Shown: positions 39,401-46,600 of the stretch, one piece after another
How the letters are laid out: each line of letters opens with the position of its first letter
Numbering within the stretch: position 1 is the stretch's first letter
Assembly (NCBI GenBank): GCA_903813345.2
Contig: CAIIXF020000008.1
Coordinates: 7,328,366 to 7,392,365 of the forward strand
Reading direction: 5' to 3'
Source of the DNA: Owenia fusiformis
Taxonomy: Eukaryota > Annelida > Polychaeta > Sabellida > Oweniidae
Length of the DNA stretch: 64,000 nt
Translations under genes and position numbers: made by a program
Notes under the pieces: model-generated
Databases searched by the model: none
Told to the model about the DNA's origin: nothing
The model's input: the letters and a program-made list of their open reading frames with translations, nothing else

Positions 39401-40240
39401 ACTCCTCGAGTCGAGGTCTCCAAGTCTGTTGATTATCCTGTTTATAACTGATTCAAGAGCGTTGCACTGAACGAACCTATATGCCAATTTGTTATTTGTT
39501 TAGTTGTTGGTTGGGTAACATGTTTATGACGTCACAAATGATGCGAAGAATCTTTAAACCAATCAGTGAAGTCTATGTTAATTGTTTGTTTAGTTGTTGA
39601 TGCGGCAATACGTGTCTGACGTCACAGGTGATTGCATCATATTCCAGTCACGCCATTTTACGACATTGCATAATTTTAGCTGATTTTGGCTTCATTTCAC
39701 TTTATTTGAAAGACTTTTAAAAATATAATAATGAGTCAGTATTTTTTCTAATAAATATTAATATTTGAATTTGAGTTCAAAGTTCGAAAATTTGATCAAC
39801 TGATTGAAATCACATTTTAAAGAGGTGAAGAAGTGAATAATTACAGGAGCAAACGTGATCAATGGTTCGAGGTCTCCCGCAAAGTAGTCGCTACGCTCCT
39901 ACTTCACGCTGCCTTCGGCAGAGGAGACCTCGAAATAAATATCCAAATCAGAAAAATAACTACAAATAACATCATACGAGGGTCAGATTTATATGACTAG
40001 CACAGAAGGGCTCACTATTCTAGAATATGGCATATTGGAATTGGAGATTGGAACTCAAATTGTTATATCATATTCCCTGAAAATGAAAAGAATTTCACAA
40101 ACTCAGGTGTGCACAGGTGAGAAAATTGCAAATTCAGTGAAATTTTATTGAGAAATCAGTTTACCTATTGCTCTTTTATCTATGTCGAAACGCCATTCGA
40201 TCAAACACATCTCAGATTCCAAATAGTTGTCAACTTCCAT
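432..40240 (-). CDS. TTC27: TTC27 (tetratricopeptide repeat protein 27), partial at its C-terminus
   Basis: TTC27 is a conserved TPR protein thought to act as a co-chaperone-like cytosolic factor. Coding exons read on the minus strand, in order: 40165-40240 (proposed start MEVDNYLESE), 33911-34048, 33365-33482, 32915-33055, 32190-32292, 28888-28927, 28308-28432, 21216-21337, 20411-20517, 11570-11639, 11228-11341, 10439-10549, 9911-10033, 8536-8709, 7635-7787, 6004-6056, 3101-3179, 432-518. All have GT-AG borders, and phases agree from 34048 to 432. Family hallmarks are ALQLFVQNNWIGPP, DWWLLRLIRVWQQLIEERSP, NLALNDDT, KAALEIYERLQMWDNVIVCY, YYDKAWEMS and EAWNNLSSAYIKLGQK; the TPR repeats lie in the exons from 10033 to 432. 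About 645 residues are visible against roughly 840 in human, so the last exons lie left of the window. Exon 1 ends in phase 1, but the exon at 34048 needs two preceding bases. A short exon between them, which I could not place, is therefore missing, and the exon 1 call is less certain than the rest. Confidence 0.88.
711..790 (+). repeat. Possible tRNA-derived SINE head
   Basis: TGGCCGAGCGG (714-724) is a perfect Pol III A box of tRNA-Leu/Ser type. A degenerate B-box-like AGGTCATGAGTT lies about 50 bp downstream. No acceptor-stem pairing is evident, so it is not a tRNA gene. Confidence 0.5.
854..986. mobile_element. CAGGCCC-family MITE
   Basis: The ends are CAGGCCCATAG and, inverted, CAGGCACATAGC. 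Flanks ATAGA and ATAGG match at four of five bases. The inside contains poly-C and a GTAAACCCTG segment shared with the 57631 copy. Confidence 0.7.
2929..3062. mobile_element. CAGGCCC-family MITE with perfect 5-bp duplication
   Basis: It starts CAGGCCTGTAGCCAGG and ends TGGCTATATGGGGCTG, 134 bp. CACTA is duplicated at 2924-2928 and 3063-3067. It lies just outside the TTC27 exon 3101-3179. Confidence 0.85.
3226..3704 (+). mobile_element. Mariner/Tc1-like relic with long inverted ends
   Basis: Long inverted ends (GGTGGTCAAAA...ATGGAAACCCT, extending through TTTGTACATCATTC and TGATAGTCACAAT) bracket a remnant reading LWGYGKEKLYENDLRTITNL (3436-3500). That resembles the C-terminal part of mariner-type transposases after the last catalytic residue. 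A TA lies before the left end. Most of the transposase is deleted. Confidence 0.7.
3979..4080. mobile_element. About 100-bp foldback MITE
   Basis: GATCCAGAAGTTCTGATAAAA is followed after about 45 bp by its near-perfect inverse ending CTTCTGGATCGCC. Confidence 0.6.
4107..4186. mobile_element. Fragment of a GTGTTCCACT-repeat MITE
   Basis: There are repeated GTTCCACTT modules, ending in TTTACAGGTTTA. It is related to the fuller copies at 11824 and 31441. Confidence 0.55.
4191..6003. other. TTC27 intron sequence, nothing recognised
   Basis: AT-rich and without coding potential, clear repeats or RNA structure that I can support. Confidence 0.5.
6537..7341. mobile_element. Element with TCGCACTTTGAA ends, internal repeats and a CCCG array
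   Basis: The left end ATCGCACTTTGAAGAG and the inverted right end ATCGCACTTTGAAAAAG bracket three diverged copies of a module (GTCTGCTCTTGCATCTGTAA, at about 6615, 7040 and 7175). A CCCG tetranucleotide run follows at 7259-7294. It lies in the TTC27 intron 6057-7634. Confidence 0.65.
11824..11999. mobile_element. Tc/pogo-like MITE with GTGTTCCAC modules
   Basis: It begins CAATAGAACCTGTCTGAG and ends AGATTCACTG, with TA on both sides. Inside are several AGAGGTGTTCCAC modules. Confidence 0.7.
12498..13590. mobile_element. Element of about 146-bp repeats plus a GGAC/GTAC array
   Basis: At least three direct units (near 12750, 12893 and 13037) carry AAAATGGCGGCCATTTT palindromes and CAAAATCGCTCCACTACTTT. 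A GGAC tetranucleotide array (13465-13550) follows. ATCCCATCGAAC near the left and GTTCGATGGGAT near the right suggest inverted ends. Confidence 0.6.
14510..14720. repeat. AT-rich GATAATAT-type degenerate repeat
   Basis: There are many GATAATAT and ATATTATC motifs on both strands in a TTC27 intron. No unit length is constant. Confidence 0.5.
15169..16892. mobile_element. Non-autonomous DNA transposon inserted in the LINE endonuclease (5-bp target duplication)
   Basis: The ends are inverted: CAGGGCCGTCAGA at the left and, reading inward, CAGGCCCGTAAGAC at the right. Target TACAG is duplicated at 15164-15168 and 16893-16897. Removing the element and one TACAG restores the uninterrupted frame KTSD-TVICLCSCYLPP, which fixes both borders exactly. 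The inside is a C-tract-rich tandem array with no transposase. Five-bp duplications with CAGGG-type ends recall the hAT5 group of hAT transposons; that name is inference. Confidence 0.88.
15300..16735. repeat. About 290-bp tandem array with poly-C tracts
   Basis: Units begin near 15320, 15616, 15912, 16190 and 16635, each with a GTGCCCAGAAAGCACCAAAT core followed by a TTGTAAAATTTTCTAGG box and a run of C. Each unit holds a second, related half (GTGCCCAGACATCATCAAAT), so the array looks like a dimer of about 145-bp halves. One unit is longer than the others (16190 to 16635). It makes up nearly all of the transposon interior. Confidence 0.8.
16893..20116 (+). pseudogene. LINE ORF2 remnant: endonuclease end, reverse transcriptase, zinc knuckle
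   Basis: Reading frames 16893-17240, 17239-18379 and 18383-20116 are colinear parts of one polyprotein. RT motifs visible are KAAGFDRIPAEVIK, RGITLISIPCK, DEQNGFRKERSCQDH, VDFSKAFDNINRQCL, GVKQGCKISPSLFSIYIN and the catalytic LLLYADD (about 18892-18912). A thumb and a long connector follow, then the cysteine/histidine knuckle at about 19870-19935. The breaks are a 1-2 base frameshift near 17238 and a TAA at 18380-18382. No ORF1 is present because of 5' truncation. Confidence 0.88.
21595..21675 (-). repeat. Possible tRNA-derived SINE head
   Basis: On the minus strand TTGCTCAGTGGTAGAGC (21660-21644) continues ACTCATCTTGTGAATGA, which reads like the D-arm and anticodon arm of a tRNA. No intact T-arm follows. 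Confidence 0.5.
21960..22800. repeat. Repeat with AAAATGG modules and a GACA array
   Basis: Three diverged modules share ATGGGAACGTACCTGCAAAT-like and AAAAGTGNATTTTC segments. A GACAGACA-type run (22751-22785) follows. The layout is as at 6537 and 12498. Confidence 0.45.
23337..24332 (+). CDS. Divergent rhodopsin-type (class A) GPCR, intronless
   Basis: This is a single-exon 331-residue seven-helix receptor of unknown ligand. The N-terminus (about 38 residues) has six N-glycosylation sequons and no signal peptide. Class A marks are GN in TM1 (N59), LAITDL in TM2 (D88), and VDRYIRI closing TM3 (residues 141-147). TM7 has NISCNFLFYF where NPxxY is expected, so the proline is lost. TM6 lacks CWxP. 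I see no TM3 cysteine and no cysteine in the second extracellular loop, so the usual disulfide is absent. The short tail is basic and ends KKILLCKN. The gene lies inside the TTC27 intron 21338-28307 on the opposite strand. It could belong to a lineage-expanded peptide-receptor-like set; retroposition or ancient intron loss would explain the single exon. The 7TM call is firm, the subfamily is not assigned. Confidence 0.8.
   Translation: MNLNLTNTSRNNASLLNFTITNQNNTDNVTNSHLDDMWYFSIGILILYIVVISVGMSGNVLALRVLFKENTKTKQTQVFLLKTLAITDLMFLISVTLTHPAMIGDNDKNLNKHYGNFAIVTRLFGSAVGALTLWMVVLVTVDRYIRIEKPLQAPIICNIKRMKKVVGVLTIASIIFTIPRVLFAYDRNTFNTIAKKRQYWFINEVILKSLFIYIGPVITVSILNVKLIQSIRRFQHNVQQLTDGRKDRKQILTMIAIMSVFTLSSIVCAVYNSLIGLALCGIIDVSIEVSEISFQIAQFIFICNISCNFLFYFLFGKKFKRESKKILLCKN
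24669..25465 (+). repeat. About 50-bp minisatellite, about 16 units
   Basis: Units read TTAAGTGTACATCACACTGT then ATGATAATTTGTATTTTCTAG then TTATTGTG. Early units are 49-50 bp; the last three are 51 bp and nearly identical, so the array grew at its right end. It starts about 340 bp after the GPCR stop. Confidence 0.9.
25500..26880. other. TTC27 intron sequence with weak GGGCA-type repeats
   Basis: Short dispersed motifs such as ATGCCCATGGGCAATT recur at about 25880-26210. No ORF, no inverted ends found. Confidence 0.4.
26886..26990. mobile_element. About 100-bp MITE
   Basis: GTGAGCCCAAACTCCCACAAA at the left and, inverted, GTCAGCCCACACTCCCACAAA at the right. Confidence 0.65.
30329..31890 (+). 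CDS. Phytanoyl-CoA dioxygenase (PhyH) family protein
   Basis: Three coding exons (30329-30501, 30679-31313, 31676-31890) join in frame to 340 residues. The family comprises Fe(II)/2-oxoglutarate oxygenases with a double-stranded beta-helix core. The iron triad is visible as HxD (H114, D116 in HWLHCDQ) and a distal histidine (H209 in WDSRTIHAN); R223 or R225 in KHPKRWRY is the likely 2-oxoglutarate anchor. The first exon begins EEAKVHLAEKGWAIIENALD, a typical PhyH N-terminal helix. An acceptor AG lies just upstream of the ATG (30321-30326), so a non-coding first exon is likely. AATAAA signals occur at 31945 and 31962. The gene sits wholly in the TTC27 intron 28928-32189 on the opposite strand. 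Its second intron carries a short Tc/pogo-like element. All key residues are present, so it should be active; the substrate cannot be inferred. Confidence 0.88.
31441..31604. mobile_element. Tc/pogo-like MITE in PhyH intron 2
   Basis: CAGTGAAACCTGTAAAGTGG at the left and, inverted, AAAACCTGTCTAAGTGG at the right. TA precedes the left end; the right tip is eroded. Confidence 0.7.
32635..32901. mobile_element. MITE with TAGTGAACAC modules and internal duplication
   Basis: The ends are related to CAGTAAAACCTGT...AGTGAACACC. The interior has two copies of about 110 bp (ACATTTTACATNGACTACTGT). It lies in the TTC27 intron 32293-32914, 13 bp from the next exon. Confidence 0.65.
34055..34400. repeat. 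30-bp minisatellite next to a TTC27 acceptor, about 12 units
   Basis: On the minus (gene) strand each unit contains TTATTTGTTTCAG, a 3'-splice-site-like core, followed by ATTGTGAAACATGCAGC or a variant. In the middle two unit types alternate, giving a 60-bp higher-order repeat. It begins 7 bp from the exon border at 34048. Confidence 0.9.
35936..36095. mobile_element. Foldback element, about 155 bp
   Basis: ATAGGATATCCTATGATTTT through ATATCAATATCT pairs with the inverse ending CAAAATCATAGGATGTTCTAT. The loop is GGACGAGTGAGCGTAGCG. Confidence 0.75.
36275..36345. repeat. Inverted repeat, stem about 27 bp
   Basis: GTGGAAAAAAGTGATATCTG and CAGATATCGCTTTTTTCCAC are inverse with a 16-20 bp loop. 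Confidence 0.75.
37046..37881. mobile_element. 836-bp element with 9-bp target duplication, nested in hAT-like copy A
   Basis: The duplication ACCTTAGAC is at 37037-37045 and 37882-37890. Copy B has a single ACCTTAGAC at the equivalent place (38821-38829) and so is a related empty site. The ends are TAGTCCAACAACATTAGAC and, inverted, TAGTTCAACGTCGTTAAAC (14 of 19 identical). Each end runs into a hairpin (37058-37076 with 37102-37119; 37807-37823 with 37853-37869). Nine-bp duplications fit Mutator-like elements; no transposase supports that. Confidence 0.85.
37600..37633 (+). other. Possible captured first coding exon inside the 836-bp element
   Basis: ATG at 37600 opens MTDMRNVTLKI and ends at a consensus donor GGTAAGTG (37633/37634). 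I found no partner exon, so this may be chance. It is noted because TIR elements can capture host promoters and first exons. Confidence 0.25.
38595..39999. mobile_element. hAT-like non-autonomous transposon, copy B
   Basis: It has the same 19-bp inverted ends as copy A and a perfect 8-bp duplication GCACAGAA (38587-38594, 40000-40007). It is nearly identical to copy A where they align. It lacks the 836-bp insertion but has about 655 bp (39294-39948) that copy A lacks. That extra part holds two TGACGTCA motifs (39527, 39617) in a partial direct repeat, and a TTCGAGGTCTCC hairpin (39864-39875 with 39922-39933). Confidence 0.9.
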
Positions 40241-40664
40241 TTTCCTTCTTCGTTAGGTATAAATGCCCAGAAAAGTATATTTATCAAATAAACGTTAAAT
40301 AAAAATACGTGAGCACATGTGAAAATTTTGAACCGGAAGTAAATAAATGAATGACATGCGCAAAGCAAGTTTCCGGTTTCGTTGCTAGCCTCATCACTAT
40401 GCGGACTAATTCAATAATATTATTTTGAATAACTTCTTTTTGACTAGTTGTGCATTGTTACAAATGTATGTAATTGTCCAGGTGTTCAAATAACAGTATG
40501 ATTACGGTTGAATTTTCTGCTTTACAATCAATTATGATGTAAGAACTATATCTAACAATCTCCAAGTGCGGAAGAATAAAGCTTTACTAAAAAAGTTCTT
40601 AGGCAACAATTTTTAAACTTGTGAAACAATTTTTTTATTTTGGTCCATAAAATAATATTCAGCC
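40241..40664. promoter_or_regulatory. Probable bidirectional promoter of TTC27 and DRC7
   Basis: The proposed TTC27 ATG (minus, 40240) and the DRC7 ATG (plus, 40665) are divergent and 424 bp apart. This space must hold both 5' UTRs and core promoters. I see no clear TATA box at a plausible position. Confidence 0.6.
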
Positions 40665-43600
40665 ATGTCATCTGAAATCGAACAGGAAATTATTGAGGGG
40701 GAGGAGGATGTTAAGGACCAGGATGAAGAAAACGGAGAAAATGATGAGGATGAAAATGAAGAATTGGCTGAAGATATTGAAGCCCTCAAAAAAGAAATGG
40801 CAAAAATTGTGGTTGAGGCTCCTACAATTGATGTGTAAGAAAAAAGCAACATTATTATTTAACAAAACTTATGCACAAGTAAATTGGCTGGCATTCATTC
40901 AACCAGAATGCAAACATGCTTAGGCCTTCGCTGTATTCCCGGCCTTACGTCAGCTATGAAGCTGAGGACAGGGAGGCAATGTTGTCCATGTAGGTAATTG
41001 TCGGACACTCAGTGCAGGCCTTCCTTTGTCCGACAATTATCTACATGCCTCCCTGTCTTTTTGTGCTTTAACTCCCTTGATATTTATGGATAGAATAATA
41101 TTTAACAAAACTTATTCACAAGTAAATTGGCTGAAACATAGGCATTCATGAATGATCTTATGATATATTCGTATTTTTCGTCAAGTTTTGGGGTACCCGT
41201 TTTTTTTCGACCGGGTAACGGCCACCAAGTTTGAACCCAGCATGGAGGATTTACTACCCGGTACCCAGTTTTTTCTACAAACCCCAATTATGATGCAGCT
41301 ACTATCCTCACAAATTTAGAATAATATTTAAAATGAGTAATCACTGCAAGTAAAAGGTTTTAGAATACATGGAGTCTCCAACATAGTGATCTTTACCCAA
41401 ATTTGTTGACTAGTCTTAGAGTAGTGACTCAATTAAAATAATCATTGTGTTGTGGTTTTTGCTGAATAAGGATACTTTGCAAGCTCAAAGTATAATAAAC
41501 CTGGGGCATTGGCAATATTCAGGAGTATGATTGATGTTCATTTAGTGGATACAATTGCGAAACACATCTGCTGTCACTTACTATTATCATTGGTTTTCAA
41601 TGCAAAATATCTTTTCTTTCAGAGACAACAGTGAAACATATGACTTAGAGAACTTCTCAAAATCATATAAAGAAATATCACCAAAAGAGAAACTCATTTT
41701 GAGTTTTGCAGAAAATTTCCGCAGACAATATGTTCACCTCTACAGAGATAGAAAGCCACTGTTTTTGAACCCTCTCAATGAATGTGGAGTCGAGGTAAAT
41801 AGTTTTAAATCCTATGTGTATTGTTCCCTGAAATTGTAACATGTTATCAAAGCCACCCTTTTAGTGAATAATGTTTTGATGTTACCACCACAAGTGATGA
41901 AATTGTTTTAGCCTCCAAACTTTTTTGTGGATGGTGTTCGGTGGTTAACAAATGGGAGGTTGGGACATTTTGTAACGAATTGTTTCTTTTGCAACCAGGG
42001 GATGTCCTTTTTTAATGTCTATGTCTTGTTTTATATGCATGAAATTCAAAAATATATTTGCTGGAGATGCAGAAATCGAGTATGCAATAATCTTGAAATG
42101 TTGCTCATATTTTTTGAATGCGCAATGTGATCAAATGGGAAAACTGCATTATTGACTCCTTCATCTTCAACATAAATAATTTATTTCTTGTTAAATAATT
42201 CAAAAATGAAAATTATGAACATTCTTTGGCCAATACTTGTACTCATATTTGCAAAGAATAAAACCGTTTAAATTGAATTTGTCCGAAACAAAAACAATGT
42301 TTCAGTATGTACAGTATATGAACATGCATAATGTAAGTCATTGGAAAAAAGAAATGATATCTATCTAATTGCTTGTTTCAGAAATTTGTTTGTACAACAA
42401 TCAGACCTATACAGCTTCCATATCAGTCTCTGTATGACTGGGATGGATGTGGAGAATTTGTAGCAGACTACCTGAACTTTGTACCCTTAGAACCACCTAC
42501 AGACTTGGTAAGTAGCACTTACTAAAGAAAATGTTAACTCTTCTAGACTTCAGTTCATATTTCAAATATTGTATTTTTGTGTGTTTTATTATTTGTTCTT
42601 GCTTTGCAGCCAAAGCGACTGAAATCTCCAACAACTGTACTCGATGAGCAGAAAGGCAATTGTTTTGAGTACAGCACTCTGCTCTGCTCATTTCTCATAG
42701 GTGCAGGCTATGATGCATATGTCGTCAATGGTTACGCCACTAGAGAGACATGTCTCATGGATGAGACTAGAGAAATATGTCCACTTATGCGCAAGAAGGA
42801 AGAGGTTGGTAACTTGATATGTTGAAAGTTTGGAATTCTCGTAGAAAAATATTTACAAATGCAAAATATCATGGTGTTATTGTATGGTACACAAAAGAGG
42901 GATTCCCACGTAAAATTTTATGTCTTTCAGTTTTAAGATGTACCAATTTTGTTTAATCTGGGCTAAACATATTAAGAAACTTGGCCTTGGTCTTCTTTCG
43001 AAATAAGTTTTGTCCCTTTCCTGATAAATTGAATTCTAATATGCTATTGTCTTTTGAATTATGAATGTGTTATATGTGCTGTATTTTCAGAAAACCAGCA
43101 GTCAGGAGACAAAACAACAGAGAAAGTATGCAGTGAGGCCCCCAAAGGATTTGAGGAGCAAGTACGAGATGAAACAACATAAGAGAAAGGAAGATGAAGA
43201 GGCCACTGAAGCTGAGAAAAGAAGACAAGAAGAGGATAATCGTATAGCTGTATGTTTACTTTATTTTGCTAAAAATTCTAATTTTATTGTCAAATTACCC
43301 AGTTATTCTTACATTTTGTATTTTTATAAGCTTTTATAACAGTTTTGAAAAAATCTGTGTTGGAAAGATATATATTCATAGATTTGTTAACTTTTAATTG
43401 GTCATGTTTAGGAGCTAGAGAAGCCTCCCAAAGACCCACTTTTTGGTCTACGCATCCACTCCTGGGTGCTTGTTTTGGCCAACAAACGGGAGGTCCCAGA
43501 GAGCTTCTTCATAGAACCATTCACTGGTATTGCCCACCCTGTAAACAGTGTAAACTACCTGGGAATTGAGAGTGTTTGGAACCACCATAACTACTGGGTG

Positions 43601-46600
43601 AACATGCAGGACTGCTCTGAAGGTGTTAAGGTAGGTAATGTTGGATATTCTGAACATCTAACATTGTTGCTTAAGGTGGGCAGAGTGGATTGATTTTGGT
43701 ACTTTTTTACACCTGACATATCGTACAATTCCATGTGTAAAATGCTTAACACCTAAGGTTATATTATAAGTGAACACATACAATTAATTAAGAGTTATTA
43801 AATCCTATGCATTGCTCTCCTTATATGACATCATGTATTCCATGGATACAATAGATTTAGAAATTTCCAACAATTTTTTCTAAAATAGCAGGCCCTTAAT
43901 ATTAAATACAAATTGATTTTTGACAGAATTTTGCCATATTGGATTTGTTACTCATCACCTTCATGTAAAAGGTTCTCAATCTTTTTTGTGCTCTGAATTA
44001 TATGAATAATTTTCCACTTTCAGAGGTTAAAGTATGACCTTGGTGACCCAACATTATGGGAGTACATGTATCCTAGCAACGAAAAACCACAACTACAGAT
44101 ACCAGATGACATCATGAATGAGTTTGACGATGATGATGAGGTAAATAAACAAATCTCTGCATCAATATACTTGGCCCCTCCCCCACCAATTCTTTCCATG
44201 AACCCTTCAGAATTGGTTAGGGAGGGGTTGACAAAAAATTCAATGAAGGCCTTAAATGTTCATGACACATACTTAGAGATGTTAATGAGTTGAATGCACC
44301 TGTGAAGACCTGAACACTTTAAAGATAAATGCTTTTAGCCAGTTGCTGCAACGTTAACAAGAGATTGATAGATGTTCCACTTTACCCTTTATCAGACTCT
44401 TATGTCTCTCTATGTTTCCTTTCCCAGGATTGTAAATCTGTTGGGTCCATTATTAAGTGACTATTACATCTGTGTGTAAATTGCCATATTCTGTTGTACA
44501 TGTACTAATGGAAAGCATTTTGATGACATGTATCTTTATTTGGATCTCAACAAGGATAAGCACATGCAAGTTATTTTTCAGGAGGAAGAAGAAATTGAAA
44601 AACATTTAGATATGCCACCATCTTGGGTAGATCCCATCAGAGTTGAGGAGAAAGGTAAATATGTGGATTAAATTGATATAAACATGCCCGTTATTTCTGA
44701 AGATTCACATGCCCATTATTGTGTTTTTAATGTAAAATCATTTTGGAAAAGGGTTGAATTAACAGAGCAAATTAAATAGCCATTCTAAACACTCATTGCC
44801 TTTTGTGTGTATGACTGACAAGTTATGATTTTACAACCACATATATTCAAAGTCAGTTCTCCTGTGGGTATGCCAAATCCACAATCTTTCTCTTTTCTAA
44901 TCAATTGCTGTATCTACTGCATTTAAAAGTGTATGTATTTTCACCAGTCCGAGATAATCTTTTCAATCAGCTTTTTTGTCTGGTAAACTTGCACTCCTTG
45001 TAAATGTATACAAAAACTGAATTCAGTGTCATATATGTCTCATTATAATGAATATTTATTATCTCTTCCCAGACTTTCAACTGAGGTGTCCCCAAGGAAA
45101 GAAAACATTACTGTACAAAAAAGCCAAACTGGACAAGTACGCCCCCTATCTGCACAGAGATGGCCTAGTGTCACGACTCTCAGTCTACGATGACTATGAA
45201 TGTAAGGTTTTTATGATTTCTTTTATTATAGTACAATTTATGATGTAATTGCGCAGGATGAATCTTTGAACTCTAAATCCATGTTATTATAGGATATTCC
45301 CAGCAATTCCTTAATAAGATTTATCAACACAGTAAATATGAAATAATCGGTTGGTTTAGAACAATTATTTGTCTTGCTTCTTAAAAAATTGTCAGAAGTT
45401 CTTAAAGTTATGTCATGTAAGGTAGTTTTCATTAATCTTAGTATAATCATGACATTTATAGAAAATGATAAATATACACCTGAAATAGCACAAGTGATCA
45501 ACTCCCTAATGCTCTACATATTTCCGCTAAAGGCCTGAACTCAAATCAATCAAAGCCAAATATGTTTAACTATGTAAAATTAGCTTGGCCCTTCGGTACT
45601 TTCTTATCAATAATTGAACACTGCCAAACTATAAAATCATTGATCCCAAGAGTCAAAATCTAGAAAAAGTTTAGGTAAGTTTGAATCAAAGACAATTAAT
45701 TGATGGATTATAATATTATATACCACATATGTATTCTAGAAGCTCATTGGCTCATTCATGGTCACATGATGGGAAATTGATGAACTAATTCTCTGTAAAG
45801 TCCTCATCCCTGTTTAGAGGGAAGGTGAAAAGTACTAATGACCAGTTACACCATGTGACCAGTTAACATTACTTTTTATCTTCCCTGCTAGTAGAGGTTA
45901 TTGGAGTTGACCTGAATGACAAATTGCCTTTAAATACCAAAAAGAAGTTGTCATCATAAATGTTGAAATTGAAAGACTTTTTTTTTACAGAATACATATG
46001 GGGTATTATATAATAAAACAAATAGTGATTGCCGCATTTTTGGAAAAAAAGTGCAAACATTTTCTCCTTGGCCTTAAGCCTGACTTGAGTCCCTTTGGGA
46101 AATTAGTTTGCACTATCATCCTCAATAGCAGCGCTACTATTTGTAGAATAATCATAAGGACAATAATTTCAGTTAGTCTGAATTGACATTTTTCTGAAAT
46201 ATTTCGACCTTATGTGCTCAGCTACTTACCCAACTATAAATAAGAATTATTGTTTCAGTGAATGATCTGCTACAAGTTAAAGAATATTATGAGAACCGCA
46301 TAGACAAGCTCTACTGTAGGGTACACAATCACCAGAATGGCTGGGTAACAGAGCAGTTCTATGAGGGTAGACAGAGAAACCTTAAAGGTATGAATGATTA
46401 AATGTCATGGAGGAAAATCTACATGTAGACACCTCAAAAGTTGAAAGGCTCTAATTCAGTATTTTATAAAATGAACTTGATCAGATAGTTTGGCATTATA
46501 AGTCTTAAAGATTGACATAAGAGACAACATAATTCTCATTTTCTTATTTTTCCAATCAAATTAATCATGTGTTTATGGCATGCATGAATATCTTATTTAA

